Of a stretch of DNA of 64,000 nt, positions 55,269 to 63,514 are shown piece by piece. A model generated the notes under the pieces. The model was not told where the DNA came from, did no database searches, and saw nothing but the letters and a program-made list of their open reading frames with translations. The stretch's first letter is position 1; every line of letters begins with the position of its first letter. The translations under genes were made by a program, and so were the position numbers. Source of the DNA: Paenibacillus sp. 37 (GTDB taxonomy: Bacteria; Bacillota; Bacilli; Paenibacillales; Paenibacillaceae); contig NZ_CP043761.1 in the NCBI RefSeq assembly GCF_008386395.1, forward strand, positions 558,001 through 622,000, given 5' to 3'.

Positions 55269-56519
55269 TTATTTGATCAATGACTTATAATCTTCGTAGT
55301 TCATTTTACGCTCTTGCAGGCTTAGCAGAAGGAGTTGATGGCTGATGTCAGCCTCGCGGTTTGCAGAGATGCGTTTAAGTAGATCGTGACTCATTCTTAG
55401 AAAGTAATAACCTTCATTGCTGTTGTTTTTCTCATGAAATACAATACCCAGCAAGCGATACAGTTTGGCACGAAGCATCCCTTCATCTTGCTTATCCAGC
55501 AGTTGGAGGGCTTCTTTGATGATGGCCTCTGCCTGTTCTGGCTCACGCTGTTCCAAATAAACTTTACTGATTTCCTCTAATATGGAAGCCTTCTTGTGGG
55601 GAAGATTGCGTTTATCGTAAATTCGTGCGCATTCATCCAGTAAGGGGAGGGCTTCTTTTTTTTGCCCCATATGAAGCTGGATCACGGCGAGGTTGTGAAG
55701 TGCCAGAACGTAGGATTCGCTGCTCGCCTGTTTATAGGCCTGTACGGATCTCTTGGTCCAGTCATAACTTAACCGCATGTGTCCGTCCTGTTCGGACATA
55801 TAATATGCTTTGCCCAGACCCAGTGTAATCTCGCCATACAGTTCCGGTTGTCCCGCCATTTGGGCTTCCTTCTCCGCTTTGAGATAGTAGTTCAACCCTT
55901 CATTCACATTGCCTAGTCTTAAATGGGTTGTGCCAAGAAAGGTCAGCGATTGGATGTGTTCTTCCTGTAGATGTTTGAGTCTGCTGCTGTACGTATACGC
56001 CTGTTCATAATGTTTCCGGGCAGCATGAAACAGCTCTGCATGAAAAGCCGCTCTCCCCATTTCCAGATAATATTCAACGATACGTTCCCTGTCACCTGTT
56101 CGAATGACCGTAAATGCTGCAGTTTCCCCCTCATCCAAGGCTTGTCGATAATCCCCAAGTCTGTTGTGACTTCGTAAAATGAGCAGGTAGGCTTCTGACT
56201 GATCCGATGTATCCTCCGTCAACGTCAGCACTTTATGGGCTATGCGGATGCAGGCAGAATCATTCTGCTCGGCATAACAGGCTTTGGCCTTGTCCAGTAC
56301 AGCCTCCCCAATATCCGTATCTGTTGCTGCACTTCCTCCCAAAAAAAACTCCATGGGTGTATTAAGTCTCCTGGCAATGATTTTTAACATACGCTGCGAG
56401 GGAACGGCTCTACCTTTTTCGATAAGGCTGATGTAAGAACGCGTCATATCCTCACCTGCCAGTTGCTTCTGAGACAGTCCAAGCTGCTCCCGGATTTGCC
56501 GGATTTTGGGTCCGAGCAT
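55269..56519 (-). CDS. XRE-family regulator with TPR repeats (RRNPP-like)
   Basis: 416 residues. An N-terminal XRE motif (IRQIREQLGLSQKQLAGEDM, RSYISLIEKGRAVPSQRMLK) is followed by about 340 residues of TPR repeats (QALDEGETAAFTVIRTGDRE; FLGTTHLRLGNVNEGLNYYL; QAEAIIKEALQLLDKQDEGM). This layout is shared by peptide-sensing regulators such as PlcR and NprR and by helical sensors without peptides. GGGACGGTG is upstream of the ATG. It is divergent from the peptide gene at 56705 and the following biosynthetic operon, so it may control them. Confidence 0.85.
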   Translation of the reverse strand: MLGPKIRQIREQLGLSQKQLAGEDMTRSYISLIEKGRAVPSQRMLKIIARRLNTPMEFFLGGSAATDTDIGEAVLDKAKACYAEQNDSACIRIAHKVLTLTEDTSDQSEAYLLILRSHNRLGDYRQALDEGETAAFTVIRTGDRERIVEYYLEMGRAAFHAELFHAARKHYEQAYTYSSRLKHLQEEHIQSLTFLGTTHLRLGNVNEGLNYYLKAEKEAQMAGQPELYGEITLGLGKAYYMSEQDGHMRLSYDWTKRSVQAYKQASSESYVLALHNLAVIQLHMGQKKEALPLLDECARIYDKRNLPHKKASILEEISKVYLEQREPEQAEAIIKEALQLLDKQDEGMLRAKLYRLLGIVFHEKNNSNEGYYFLRMSHDLLKRISANREADISHQLLLLSLQERKMNYEDYKSLIK

Positions 56520-56704
56520 GATCGTTCACCGTCCCTTGATATAGTTTGATTGGAATGGAGATCTGATTGGTATGTTGGGTCTATCGTGAGTATCCAGAAG
56601 CAGGGGTAAGGAGAGTGAGAGGTTCATTTACCTCCATTTACAGTTTAAATCCAATTTGGGAGATTATAGAATCAGAGTATCCAAGATGAAAGGAGGAGAT
56701 ATGA

Positions 56705-56896
56705 ATGGTCATTAAAGCGACTCCCATTACACTGGAGCAACTGAAGCGCAAAGAAGTTGAAGCAGCACAGTTGGAAACGAGTGGACTGGGCGAGGCACGT
56801 GAAGTCAGTGCACGCGCGGTTTCCGCTCGCGCAGTTGAAGCCCGAGCTGTAGCGGCTCGTGCTGTAGCAGCTCGTGCAGCGGCGGCTCGTGCCTGA
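56705..56896 (+). CDS. Ala-Arg-Ala-Val repeat peptide (63 aa)
   Basis: The first half (MVIKATPITLEQLKRKEVEA, ETSGLGEAREV) is charged and could act as a leader. The second half is six tandem five-residue units: SARAV, SARAV, EARAV, AARAV, AARAA, AARA. AGGAGG lies 8 nt before the ATG. A weak terminator-like hairpin (56940) separates it from the KAS III gene, a layout that would give more peptide than enzymes, as for RiPP precursors. Alternatives: a cationic helical peptide, or a nucleic-acid-binding protein. Family not recognised. Confidence 0.6.
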   Translation: MVIKATPITLEQLKRKEVEAAQLETSGLGEAREVSARAVSARAVEARAVAARAVAARAAAARA

Positions 56897-56939
56897 TTTT
56901 TCCTACTTACTTATCGTATTACGCTAGATTCATAGATGG

Positions 56940-56960
56940 GAGCTTCTGCGGAAGCTCTTT
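56940..56960 (+). terminator. Leaky terminator/attenuator between peptide gene and KAS III
   Basis: GAGCTTC-TGCG-GAAGCTC stem-loop followed by only TTT. It probably lets part of the transcripts continue into the operon. Confidence 0.5.
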
Positions 56961-57017
56961 ATCTCCCTATATTTCAGTGAGATTCGTACGTTAGTGATAA
57001 CGAGGTGTCTGAAGCCG

Positions 57018-58028
57018 ATGCATATCAAGCAAATATGGTCTTACATTCCGGAGCACATTGTGCCGATCAGGGAACTGAACGAGGTGCTGGGACTCAATAA
57101 TGCCCAGACGAAGGTACTGGAAAAAATTCATGGTTTGAAACAGGTTCGGCAAGACAGGGATGGAGATCTGGCTTCGTTGCTTGGGCGCGTATTAACCCAG
57201 GTGGTAAATAACCCGGAGATCGCTCCTAACTCGATTAAGTATATCATTTATTGCCACACAATTCAGGAAAATTTCCCCTTTCCTATGAAAGTTTTGCAAG
57301 TCCTGAAACGGGCTTACGGGTTGCAGCATGCCATCGCGTTTTCGCTTACGCAGCAGAACTGTGCATCGGGCTTAATTGCCCTGAATGTTGCCGAGACATT
57401 GCTGCCTTCATTGGAAGCGGATGATCATATTTTAATTTTGACAGGTGAAAAAACCTTTAGTCCCGTTGTGCAATTGATCCCCAATACCACCGTGATGGGA
57501 GAGGCATCAGCCGCCGTGCTGGTGGGCAACAAGGGCAACGGAAGTCGTGTAGTTGGACTTACGAGTGTTACCTTGGGCCAATTCTGTAATGTACTAACGG
57601 GAACCCCGCAGATTCTAAGGGAGTTTCAGGAAATCTACACGCCTCGGTTATGTGAAGCCATTGTTGCAGCCGTGGAGCAGGCGGGTCTGACGTTGCAGGA
57701 TATTCGATACATCGTCCCACACAATGTGAATCTATCCTCGTGGAAGAAGGTGGCTATCCGTTTATCCTATCCCCTTGAACGCATATATACGTCCAACGTA
57801 CAGGAGATCGGACATTGTTTCTGTTCGGACCCATTTATTAATCTGCAAGCTATTCTGGAGCAGAAGCTGTTGCAACCAGAGGAGTATTATCTGCTTGTTA
57901 CGGTCGGACTTGGGGTTACATTCAGCGTAGCAGTGATGCAATATGCAGGAATAGGAGGGGATGGCCGTGACCACCGTATTGACGGATTTTTCGAGCAAGC
58001 TCAAGTGGGCGTTAACGGGCCAGCATGA
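57018..58028 (+). CDS. KAS III-family ketoacyl synthase/acyltransferase (first of three)
   Basis: About 336 residues from ATG 57018 (GAGGTG 10 nt upstream; the frame opens at 56994). Thiolase fold. Catalytic Cys115 (QQNCASGLIAL) and His235 (YIVPHNVNLSSW) are present, but the Asn of FabH (GNTSAAS) is replaced by His266 (EIGHCFCSDPFINL). This variant occurs in secondary-metabolite KAS III enzymes. It probably condenses or transfers an acyl group from a carrier. The C-terminus extends about 20 residues beyond its relative at 61820 and overlaps the ATP-grasp gene by 68 nt. Confidence 0.85.
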   Translation: MHIKQIWSYIPEHIVPIRELNEVLGLNNAQTKVLEKIHGLKQVRQDRDGDLASLLGRVLTQVVNNPEIAPNSIKYIIYCHTIQENFPFPMKVLQVLKRAYGLQHAIAFSLTQQNCASGLIALNVAETLLPSLEADDHILILTGEKTFSPVVQLIPNTTVMGEASAAVLVGNKGNGSRVVGLTSVTLGQFCNVLTGTPQILREFQEIYTPRLCEAIVAAVEQAGLTLQDIRYIVPHNVNLSSWKKVAIRLSYPLERIYTSNVQEIGHCFCSDPFINLQAILEQKLLQPEEYYLLVTVGLGVTFSVAVMQYAGIGGDGRDHRIDGFFEQAQVGVNGPA

Positions 58029-59355
58029 CGTTACTTTTGTGTATCTTAACAATTTTGAGGTAGAGGAGCACTGGAGTGAAACGGGTACTCTCAAGCTGCC
58101 CTCATTAAGCATAGGCTCGGCTGCGGATGTCGTTAATCGGATGGAGGAACTGGGTGTTTTCCTCGCCGGAGAGAACGATATTATCCTGCTCAAGGGGCCG
58201 CCAAATCAGGGATTCATGGCAGATGCACAGGCGCTTGGGTTTGGTCGCTCCCGATGCATAACGGTGGAGCACAATGATCCGGCACTGAACATTACCGCGA
58301 ATCTTCTGAATTGTCCAAGGACAATGGACAAGCTGCGAGAGCTGTCACAGGCTGCTGGAACGAATGTTTATCTGGTTCCCTTTGGAACCTCGGATCAGGA
58401 AGAGGAATTCTCCCGACGGACCGGCATTCCGCTGGCTGTTCCATCTTCAGATATTTTCCGCAAGGTGAATGACAAGGGGTATTCCCGCCGTCTCAACGCG
58501 GAGTTGGGCATTCGCCAAATTCCAGGCGTTGAATGCACGTCTTTGGATGAACTGGTGTCTGGTTTCGATCAGCTAAAGGCCGTTCTAGAGCAGGGTGGAC
58601 GTCTTGTGTTGAAGGATTCCATGGGTGTATCAGGCAAGGGAATTACCGTCATTACCGATGAAGCCAGGTTTCACAAATGCATGAGTATGCTGGAGAAACA
58701 GGCAAGCAAAAAGGGAAGACGGCAAATCAACTACGTGCTTGAGCAATGGATTGATAAAATCTGTGACCTGAATTACCAGATTCTCATCGATCGCTCGGGT
58801 GGAGTTGAGTATCTTGGCGTAAAGGAATCGTTGGTAGAGCAAGGCGTACATCAAGGGCATCTCATGCCTTCGCGGCTCAACGATGTTCAACTTGAGGTCA
58901 TTCGCGAAGCGGCCATACGGATTGGAGCAGCTCTGTATCGAGATGGATACTACGGCATTGCCGGCATGGACGCCATTCTGGACGAGGACGGTACAATCTG
59001 GCCCAATCTTGAGATTAATGCCAGGTTTAATATGTCTACCTATCAGACCAACATTCAGCATCAATGGGTGGCCGAAAATCAATGTGGACTGGCAAAAAAA
59101 TATACGCTCCGGCTCAATCACTTGCTGGAATACAAGGTGCTTCGTTCCAGTCTGGGTGAATTGATGTTCGAACCGGAACGTGGCGAAGGATTATTGATTA
59201 ATAACTTTGCCACAGTCAATGCGGCATTCAGAAGTGAGGGGACCTTGTTCTCCGGACGTCTGTATGGCGTGATTATTGCGTCCTCCCCTGAACGGCTGGG
59301 AGTGATCGACGAAGCGATAGAAGCCGTCCTATCTTCCATTAACGAGGTGATGTGA
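57961..59355 (+). CDS. ATP-grasp amino acid-carrier protein ligase (BtrJ-like)
   Basis: 464 residues. An N-terminal pre-ATP-grasp domain (FLAGENDIILLKGPPNQGFM) precedes the ATP-grasp part: GGRLVLKDSMGVSGKGITVI (ATP Lys and glycine loop), QINYVLEQWIDKI, and the metal triad region IAGMDAILDEDGTIWPNLEI with NARFNMS. In butirosin assembly BtrJ uses ATP to attach glutamate to the carrier BtrI; the neighbouring BtrK-like and carrier genes make that role likely here. AGGAGG is 2 nt before ATG 57961 and 8 nt before GTG 57967, so GTG may be the true start. Its stop abuts the decarboxylase start. Confidence 0.82.
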   Translation: MAVTTVLTDFSSKLKWALTGQHDVTFVYLNNFEVEEHWSETGTLKLPSLSIGSAADVVNRMEELGVFLAGENDIILLKGPPNQGFMADAQALGFGRSRCITVEHNDPALNITANLLNCPRTMDKLRELSQAAGTNVYLVPFGTSDQEEEFSRRTGIPLAVPSSDIFRKVNDKGYSRRLNAELGIRQIPGVECTSLDELVSGFDQLKAVLEQGGRLVLKDSMGVSGKGITVITDEARFHKCMSMLEKQASKKGRRQINYVLEQWIDKICDLNYQILIDRSGGVEYLGVKESLVEQGVHQGHLMPSRLNDVQLEVIREAAIRIGAALYRDGYYGIAGMDAILDEDGTIWPNLEINARFNMSTYQTNIQHQWVAENQCGLAKKYTLRLNHLLEYKVLRSSLGELMFEPERGEGLLINNFATVNAAFRSEGTLFSGRLYGVIIASSPERLGVIDEAIEAVLSSINEVM

Positions 59356-60642
59356 GTGTCTACGGAATATCAGATCCAGCAGTTGTGTGTCTCGGACATC
59401 GCTGAGAAATTCGGAACTCCGCTGTATATATATGACGGGGATGTGTTGCAGCAGGTGTATCAGGAGCTTCGGGAATTGCTTACGCCTCAAGTGGAGCTGT
59501 TCTATTCATTGAAGGCCAATCCGAATATTTCGATCGTACACATGTTGCAGGAGATGGGCGCGCAGGCAGAGGTGTGTTCCCTGGCAGAATTACATACGGC
59601 CGTACAGGCTGGAGTAGCGCCAGAAAGCATTATTTTCCTTGGACCCGGAAAAAGCGATGACGAGATTACGGCATGCATACGTCTGGGCATATATGCGATT
59701 GTATGTGAATCGTTCCAGGAGCTGGAGCGCATAGAGATCATCGCTGCAAGTGAGGGGCGAATCGTGCCGGTGGCCCTGCGAGTGAATCCTTCCTTTTCTG
59801 TTAAAGGCTCCAGGTTGACCATGGGTGGCAAACCACGTCAGTTTGGTATGGATGAACAAAGTGTGCTCCAGGGAAAAGAGCAGTTCGAGAGCTTCTCCCA
59901 TGTGGAGATCATGGGACTTCACGTGTACATGGGAACCCGCATGTTGGATGTAGAGCCGATCGTTCAGAATACCCGTCATATTCTGGAATTGGCTGATCGA
60001 ATCGAGAACGAGCTGGATATCACGCTACGTATGGTCGATGTAGGCGGGGGATTGGGGGTGCCCTACCATGAAGGTGAGCAGTTCCTATCCATAGCCGCAC
60101 TGACAGAACAGTTGAATCCAATGTTCGAATCGTTTCGGCATAGTCATGCCAACACCCGGCTGTTCATGGAGCTTGGGCGATATCTGGTAGGCACCTGCGG
60201 TATGTTGGTCAGTCGAGCCCTATATGTCAAGCAATCGTATGGAGAGCACTTCGTCGTAACCGATGGTGGAACGAACTGCCATATGGCGGCGGTGGGCACA
60301 GGTTCTTATGTGAAGCGTAACTTTCCGATTGCCTCCCTGACGCGTTATGGTGAATCCCCTGTAGCAGAATACAATATTACGGGTCCCTTATGTACGCCGA
60401 ATGATGTTGTTGGGAAACGGGTATTGCTTCCTCCTGTTGAACGGGGCGATCTAATCGGTGTTTTTCATTCGGGAGCCTACGGACCAACGGCTTCTCCCAC
60501 ACACTTTTTGAGTCATGGAAGTCCGGCGGAAGTGCTGATTGTCGCTGGGGAGGCTCACTTGATCCGTGAGCGAGATACTCCGCAGGATCTACTGTCCAAG
60601 CAACGCTTGATTAAAGTGTCCCACACGGAAATAACCAATTGA
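59356..60642 (+). CDS. PLP-dependent aminoacyl-carrier decarboxylase (BtrK-like)
   Basis: 428 residues, GTG start directly after the ligase stop (ATGTGAGTG). Fold-III (alanine racemase-like) decarboxylase. PLP Lys53 in FYSLKANPN, His in GLHVYMGTR, the glycine loop VDVGGGLGVPY, a C-terminal Cys in ITGPLCTPNDVVG and Tyr in HSGAYGPTASPTHFL. The MGGKPRQFGMDE segment is close to BtrK, the L-glutamyl-carrier decarboxylase of butirosin synthesis, rather than LysA. Expected product: a gamma-aminobutyryl-type group bound to the carrier at 60652. The exact amino acid is unknown. Confidence 0.87.
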   Translation: MSTEYQIQQLCVSDIAEKFGTPLYIYDGDVLQQVYQELRELLTPQVELFYSLKANPNISIVHMLQEMGAQAEVCSLAELHTAVQAGVAPESIIFLGPGKSDDEITACIRLGIYAIVCESFQELERIEIIAASEGRIVPVALRVNPSFSVKGSRLTMGGKPRQFGMDEQSVLQGKEQFESFSHVEIMGLHVYMGTRMLDVEPIVQNTRHILELADRIENELDITLRMVDVGGGLGVPYHEGEQFLSIAALTEQLNPMFESFRHSHANTRLFMELGRYLVGTCGMLVSRALYVKQSYGEHFVVTDGGTNCHMAAVGTGSYVKRNFPIASLTRYGESPVAEYNITGPLCTPNDVVGKRVLLPPVERGDLIGVFHSGAYGPTASPTHFLSHGSPAEVLIVAGEAHLIRERDTPQDLLSKQRLIKVSHTEITN

Positions 60643-60651
60643 TGAGGAGAG

Positions 60652-60921
60652 ATGATGATCATGACGACTGCAGTATTGCTTGAAGAGATCAAAGGTGCCC
60701 TTGCTGAAGTGTTGAATACGGAAGCCAGGGAGGATATTCAATTAAGCACATCTTTATTTGACGAACTCTATCTGGATTCGACCTCTGTTCTGGAACTGTT
60801 GATGACGCTGGAAGACCGGATTGAAGGTCTGGAGATTGACCCGGATGATCTGGAGCCCGATGTATTTGATACGGTAGGCTCCCTGGCTGCTTATATTGAG
60901 AAGCAGCTCATTGCGGCCTGA
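60652..60921 (+). CDS. Acyl carrier protein (BtrI-like)
   Basis: 89 residues or slightly fewer. Four-helix carrier with the phosphopantetheine serine at Ser43 in ELYLDSTSVLELL (LDS motif) and an acidic second helix (LEIDPDDLEPDVFDTVGSLA). It should hold the amino acid and later the condensation product. GAGGAG lies before a cluster of ATGs (60652, 60655, 60661); the last two have better spacing. Its stop overlaps the next start (TGATG), so the two are coupled. Confidence 0.85.
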   Translation: MMIMTTAVLLEEIKGALAEVLNTEAREDIQLSTSLFDELYLDSTSVLELLMTLEDRIEGLEIDPDDLEPDVFDTVGSLAAYIEKQLIAA

Positions 60922-61799
60922 TGGCTTCGCCTGTTGCCATACGGGAGATGGGAGTCAGGCTGTTCTGGGAGAAGAAGCCCCCGTTTGATCATCCGGAACT
61001 GCTGCGATTTCATCAGGACATGCTCGCGGGTACTCCGATCAAGTACGACGTTCAACTTTTGCAGGGTCGTAACAACAATGCCTATCACGAGATGAGTGTG
61101 GAACTGCTGGAAGAGACGGGACTTGATCGGGTCATGCAGGATGTGGATGTGTTGCTGCTGGCATACAATTTTCCGAATACCCGCCCGGATATATCAATTG
61201 TGAATTATTTGATGGATCGTTATCAGGCCCGTTTTATCAGTTTTGCTGTAAATGATCTTGGTTTTGGTGCTCCTTTTGCGGCGCTCCACATGCTTCAGCA
61301 TTATCTGGGCAGAGAAGGTTACATGAAAGGCATGCTGCTGGTTATGGACCAGACAGCTCTCCCCTATGAAACGATGGAACTTGTTTCACCGCCTGGACCG
61401 GACACGGCTGCAGCAATATACCTTGATCGGATGACAGGCGTAGGACCTTCCCTGCTTGGTGTAGAGATGCGACATGCCGAGTATTCCATAGCCGATACTG
61501 CGGAGATGGTACTGGATCGATTATGTGCCCAGGCATCCATTCACCGAAATCAGATTAACCTGCTCATCCATCCTGATCTGGAGCAGCTGTGCAATCAGGC
61601 TGCTTGGTACAGGGAGTGTGGATCGAAGAGTTATTATGATCCATCGCGCTGGAGTGCAGCACCATTCTTCGCATTACAGGAGTTATTGGAGGAGAAGGAC
61701 GGGGGCGAGTACATATGTCTTATGCATCTGGAGCAGACGGATTCGTTTATTCATGCCTTGCTGATCCGAACCTGTGAATGGAGTATGGATGGACACTAG
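60921..61799 (+). CDS. Degenerate KAS III homologue lacking the active-site Cys
   Basis: 292 residues. It shares the thiolase-fold pattern with its neighbours (VDVLLLAYNFPNTRPDISIV matching DLVLYVHSFQVQTPSDYRLL; RNQINLLIHPD matching VDHIFPHNV), but at the NCASS position it reads GFGAPFAAL, so Phe115 replaces the catalytic Cys. The protein is also shorter and lacks the final GHTFSTDPFINL motif. It may form a heterodimer with one of the two intact KAS III proteins, like chain-length factors, or bind the carrier. Translation is coupled to the carrier gene. Confidence 0.7.
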   Translation: MASPVAIREMGVRLFWEKKPPFDHPELLRFHQDMLAGTPIKYDVQLLQGRNNNAYHEMSVELLEETGLDRVMQDVDVLLLAYNFPNTRPDISIVNYLMDRYQARFISFAVNDLGFGAPFAALHMLQHYLGREGYMKGMLLVMDQTALPYETMELVSPPGPDTAAAIYLDRMTGVGPSLLGVEMRHAEYSIADTAEMVLDRLCAQASIHRNQINLLIHPDLEQLCNQAAWYRECGSKSYYDPSRWSAAPFFALQELLEEKDGGEYICLMHLEQTDSFIHALLIRTCEWSMDGH

Positions 61800-61819
61800 T
61801 CGCAGAAGGAGGGAGAACA

Positions 61820-62776
61820 TTGGGGTTCGGTATTGTGGATATTGGCGTCTATTTGCCTGAACAGATTCAGCAGCCGGAGGAGGTGCTGGCTGCCCTGGAG
61901 CTTGGGAAAGGTGAGCTTCAGTTTCTGCGCAAGTACCACCGCCTGGAAGGTGTGCCTGTAACGGAATCGGGCCAGATGCTTGACGATACGATCGCACAGG
62001 CTGTGGAACGGCTCCAGACCAGACCTGCCCTTTCCGGAATCGACCTTGTTCTCTATGTCCATTCCTTTCAGGTGCAGACACCGAGCGATTACAGGCTTTT
62101 GCAGCGTGTCCTCCAGCGCTTAGGGCTGGAACATGTACCGTTCTATGGCATATCCCAAATGAACTGTGCATCGTCGATAGCCGCTCTTCAATGGCTTGAG
62201 CGAATCTCGCAAACGCAGCCTCACATTCGGAATGTGTTGTTGATCTGTGCGGATCAATTCAATTTTTTGCCTCCCGAATGGCGCTATCTGCGCAAATCGG
62301 CCATTCTGGGTGATTCTGCCGTAGCTGTTCTATTGAGCAGAGAGAGCTGTCAGCATGTCGTTCAGGCGGCGCATGTACTGCGAGATACCCGGTTCCATAC
62401 TGGTTATCATGCAACCGCCGATGAGATCTCGGCATTTAACCGATTGTATGTGGACCATATCATTCAAGGGATGGAAGAGCTGCTGTCAACGCAAGGCCTG
62501 AGTTTCGAAGATGTGGATCATATTTTTCCCCATAATGTGAACTGGACTACCTGGAAGGAATTCTCGCGACGTACGGGAGTTGGACTTGAACGGATATATC
62601 TGGATAACATTCAGCGAATCGGACATACCTTTTCCACCGACCCGTTCATTAACCTGAGTTCGGGATTTGAGCAGGACTGGGTGTGCAGGAAGGGGCACTC
62701 CATCATGGTCAGTATCGGGCTCGGCAGTTTTTTTGGTTTTGCACTGGTGGAGCATGGAGGATGCGAAGAAGAATGA
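61820..62776 (+). CDS. KAS III-family ketoacyl synthase (third of the operon)
   Basis: 318 residues from TTG 61820, with AAGGAGGGAG about 5 nt upstream (the frame opens at 61778, inside the previous gene). Catalytic Cys116 (SQMNCASSIAAL) and His238 (HIFPHNVNW), with His269 (RIGHTFSTDPFINL) in place of the FabH Asn, as in the first KAS III. It probably extends or transfers the acyl or aminoacyl group held on the carrier. It starts 20 nt after the degenerate homologue. Confidence 0.85.
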   Translation: MGFGIVDIGVYLPEQIQQPEEVLAALELGKGELQFLRKYHRLEGVPVTESGQMLDDTIAQAVERLQTRPALSGIDLVLYVHSFQVQTPSDYRLLQRVLQRLGLEHVPFYGISQMNCASSIAALQWLERISQTQPHIRNVLLICADQFNFLPPEWRYLRKSAILGDSAVAVLLSRESCQHVVQAAHVLRDTRFHTGYHATADEISAFNRLYVDHIIQGMEELLSTQGLSFEDVDHIFPHNVNWTTWKEFSRRTGVGLERIYLDNIQRIGHTFSTDPFINLSSGFEQDWVCRKGHSIMVSIGLGSFFGFALVEHGGCEEE

Positions 62777-62791
62777 ACAGGAGGAATGACA

Positions 62792-63514
62792 ATGCACGTT
62801 ATTGAATTCCAGGGCCCAGATGCAAAGCCCGTCGGATCAAAAGCAGCAGGCAACCCCGTTGCTCCGATATCGGAAATGTTGGAGGCAAAAACCTTGCTGG
62901 TGAACAATCGTCCAGTGCTTTTGGCAACAGGTCCATACGTGCTCGCGACCGCTCATCTCATTGAACAAGATGCTTTACTTTGGCATGAAGAATCAGCTGG
63001 GCTGTATCGTTGGAACCAACTACATGCCGTTCATGTACAGGATCGGATGCTGGAGCCCTCCGGATTACTGTTATACCGGGTACAGCCGAATGAGGGTGAG
63101 AAGGCTGAGATATCAGGCGAGAAAGTGACCTCGAATGAGCTGAGAACACGCCTGCTTGAGTTCCGGGTAGAGCTGTGCAAGGTTGGATTGGAGCAGGTTC
63201 GCAGGCATTTGTCGGTGCGAATATCGGGGGGGCAATCCACGTTTCAGCACCAGCTCGTGAAAGGCATGGTCGCTGACATCCTGACAACGCTCTACATGGC
63301 GGAAACATTGCCTGAGGAACGTTTTCTCTCAGCAAATCCAGGTCTTCCATCGGTCCGGGTTCATGCGTGGATACATCAGGAATTGGACGAAGCCTTCAGA
63401 CAGATTCAACGTCTTGGCGGCGGTTTCGGTTTTTTGAGACATGGCGTATCTGCATATACATATGCAGGCCAACTGGTGAAAAACATGCTGTTGCCAGCTA
63501 AGGAGGAATATTGA
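62792..63514 (+). CDS. Protein resembling an acyl-CoA dehydrogenase C-terminal domain
   Basis: About 240 residues from ATG 62792 (AGGAGG 7 nt upstream). The second half matches the helical C-terminal domain of acyl-CoA dehydrogenases: VRRHLSVRISGGQSTFQHQL, VKGMVADILTTLYMAE and GGGFGFLRHGVSAYTYAGQL. The N-terminal FAD/substrate domain is missing, replaced by about 120 residues with no clear match. It is directly coupled (TGATG) to a gene that starts with a normal acyl-CoA dehydrogenase N-terminus, so the two may form one complex. Confidence 0.65.
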   Translation: MHVIEFQGPDAKPVGSKAAGNPVAPISEMLEAKTLLVNNRPVLLATGPYVLATAHLIEQDALLWHEESAGLYRWNQLHAVHVQDRMLEPSGLLLYRVQPNEGEKAEISGEKVTSNELRTRLLEFRVELCKVGLEQVRRHLSVRISGGQSTFQHQLVKGMVADILTTLYMAETLPEERFLSANPGLPSVRVHAWIHQELDEAFRQIQRLGGGFGFLRHGVSAYTYAGQLVKNMLLPAKEEY

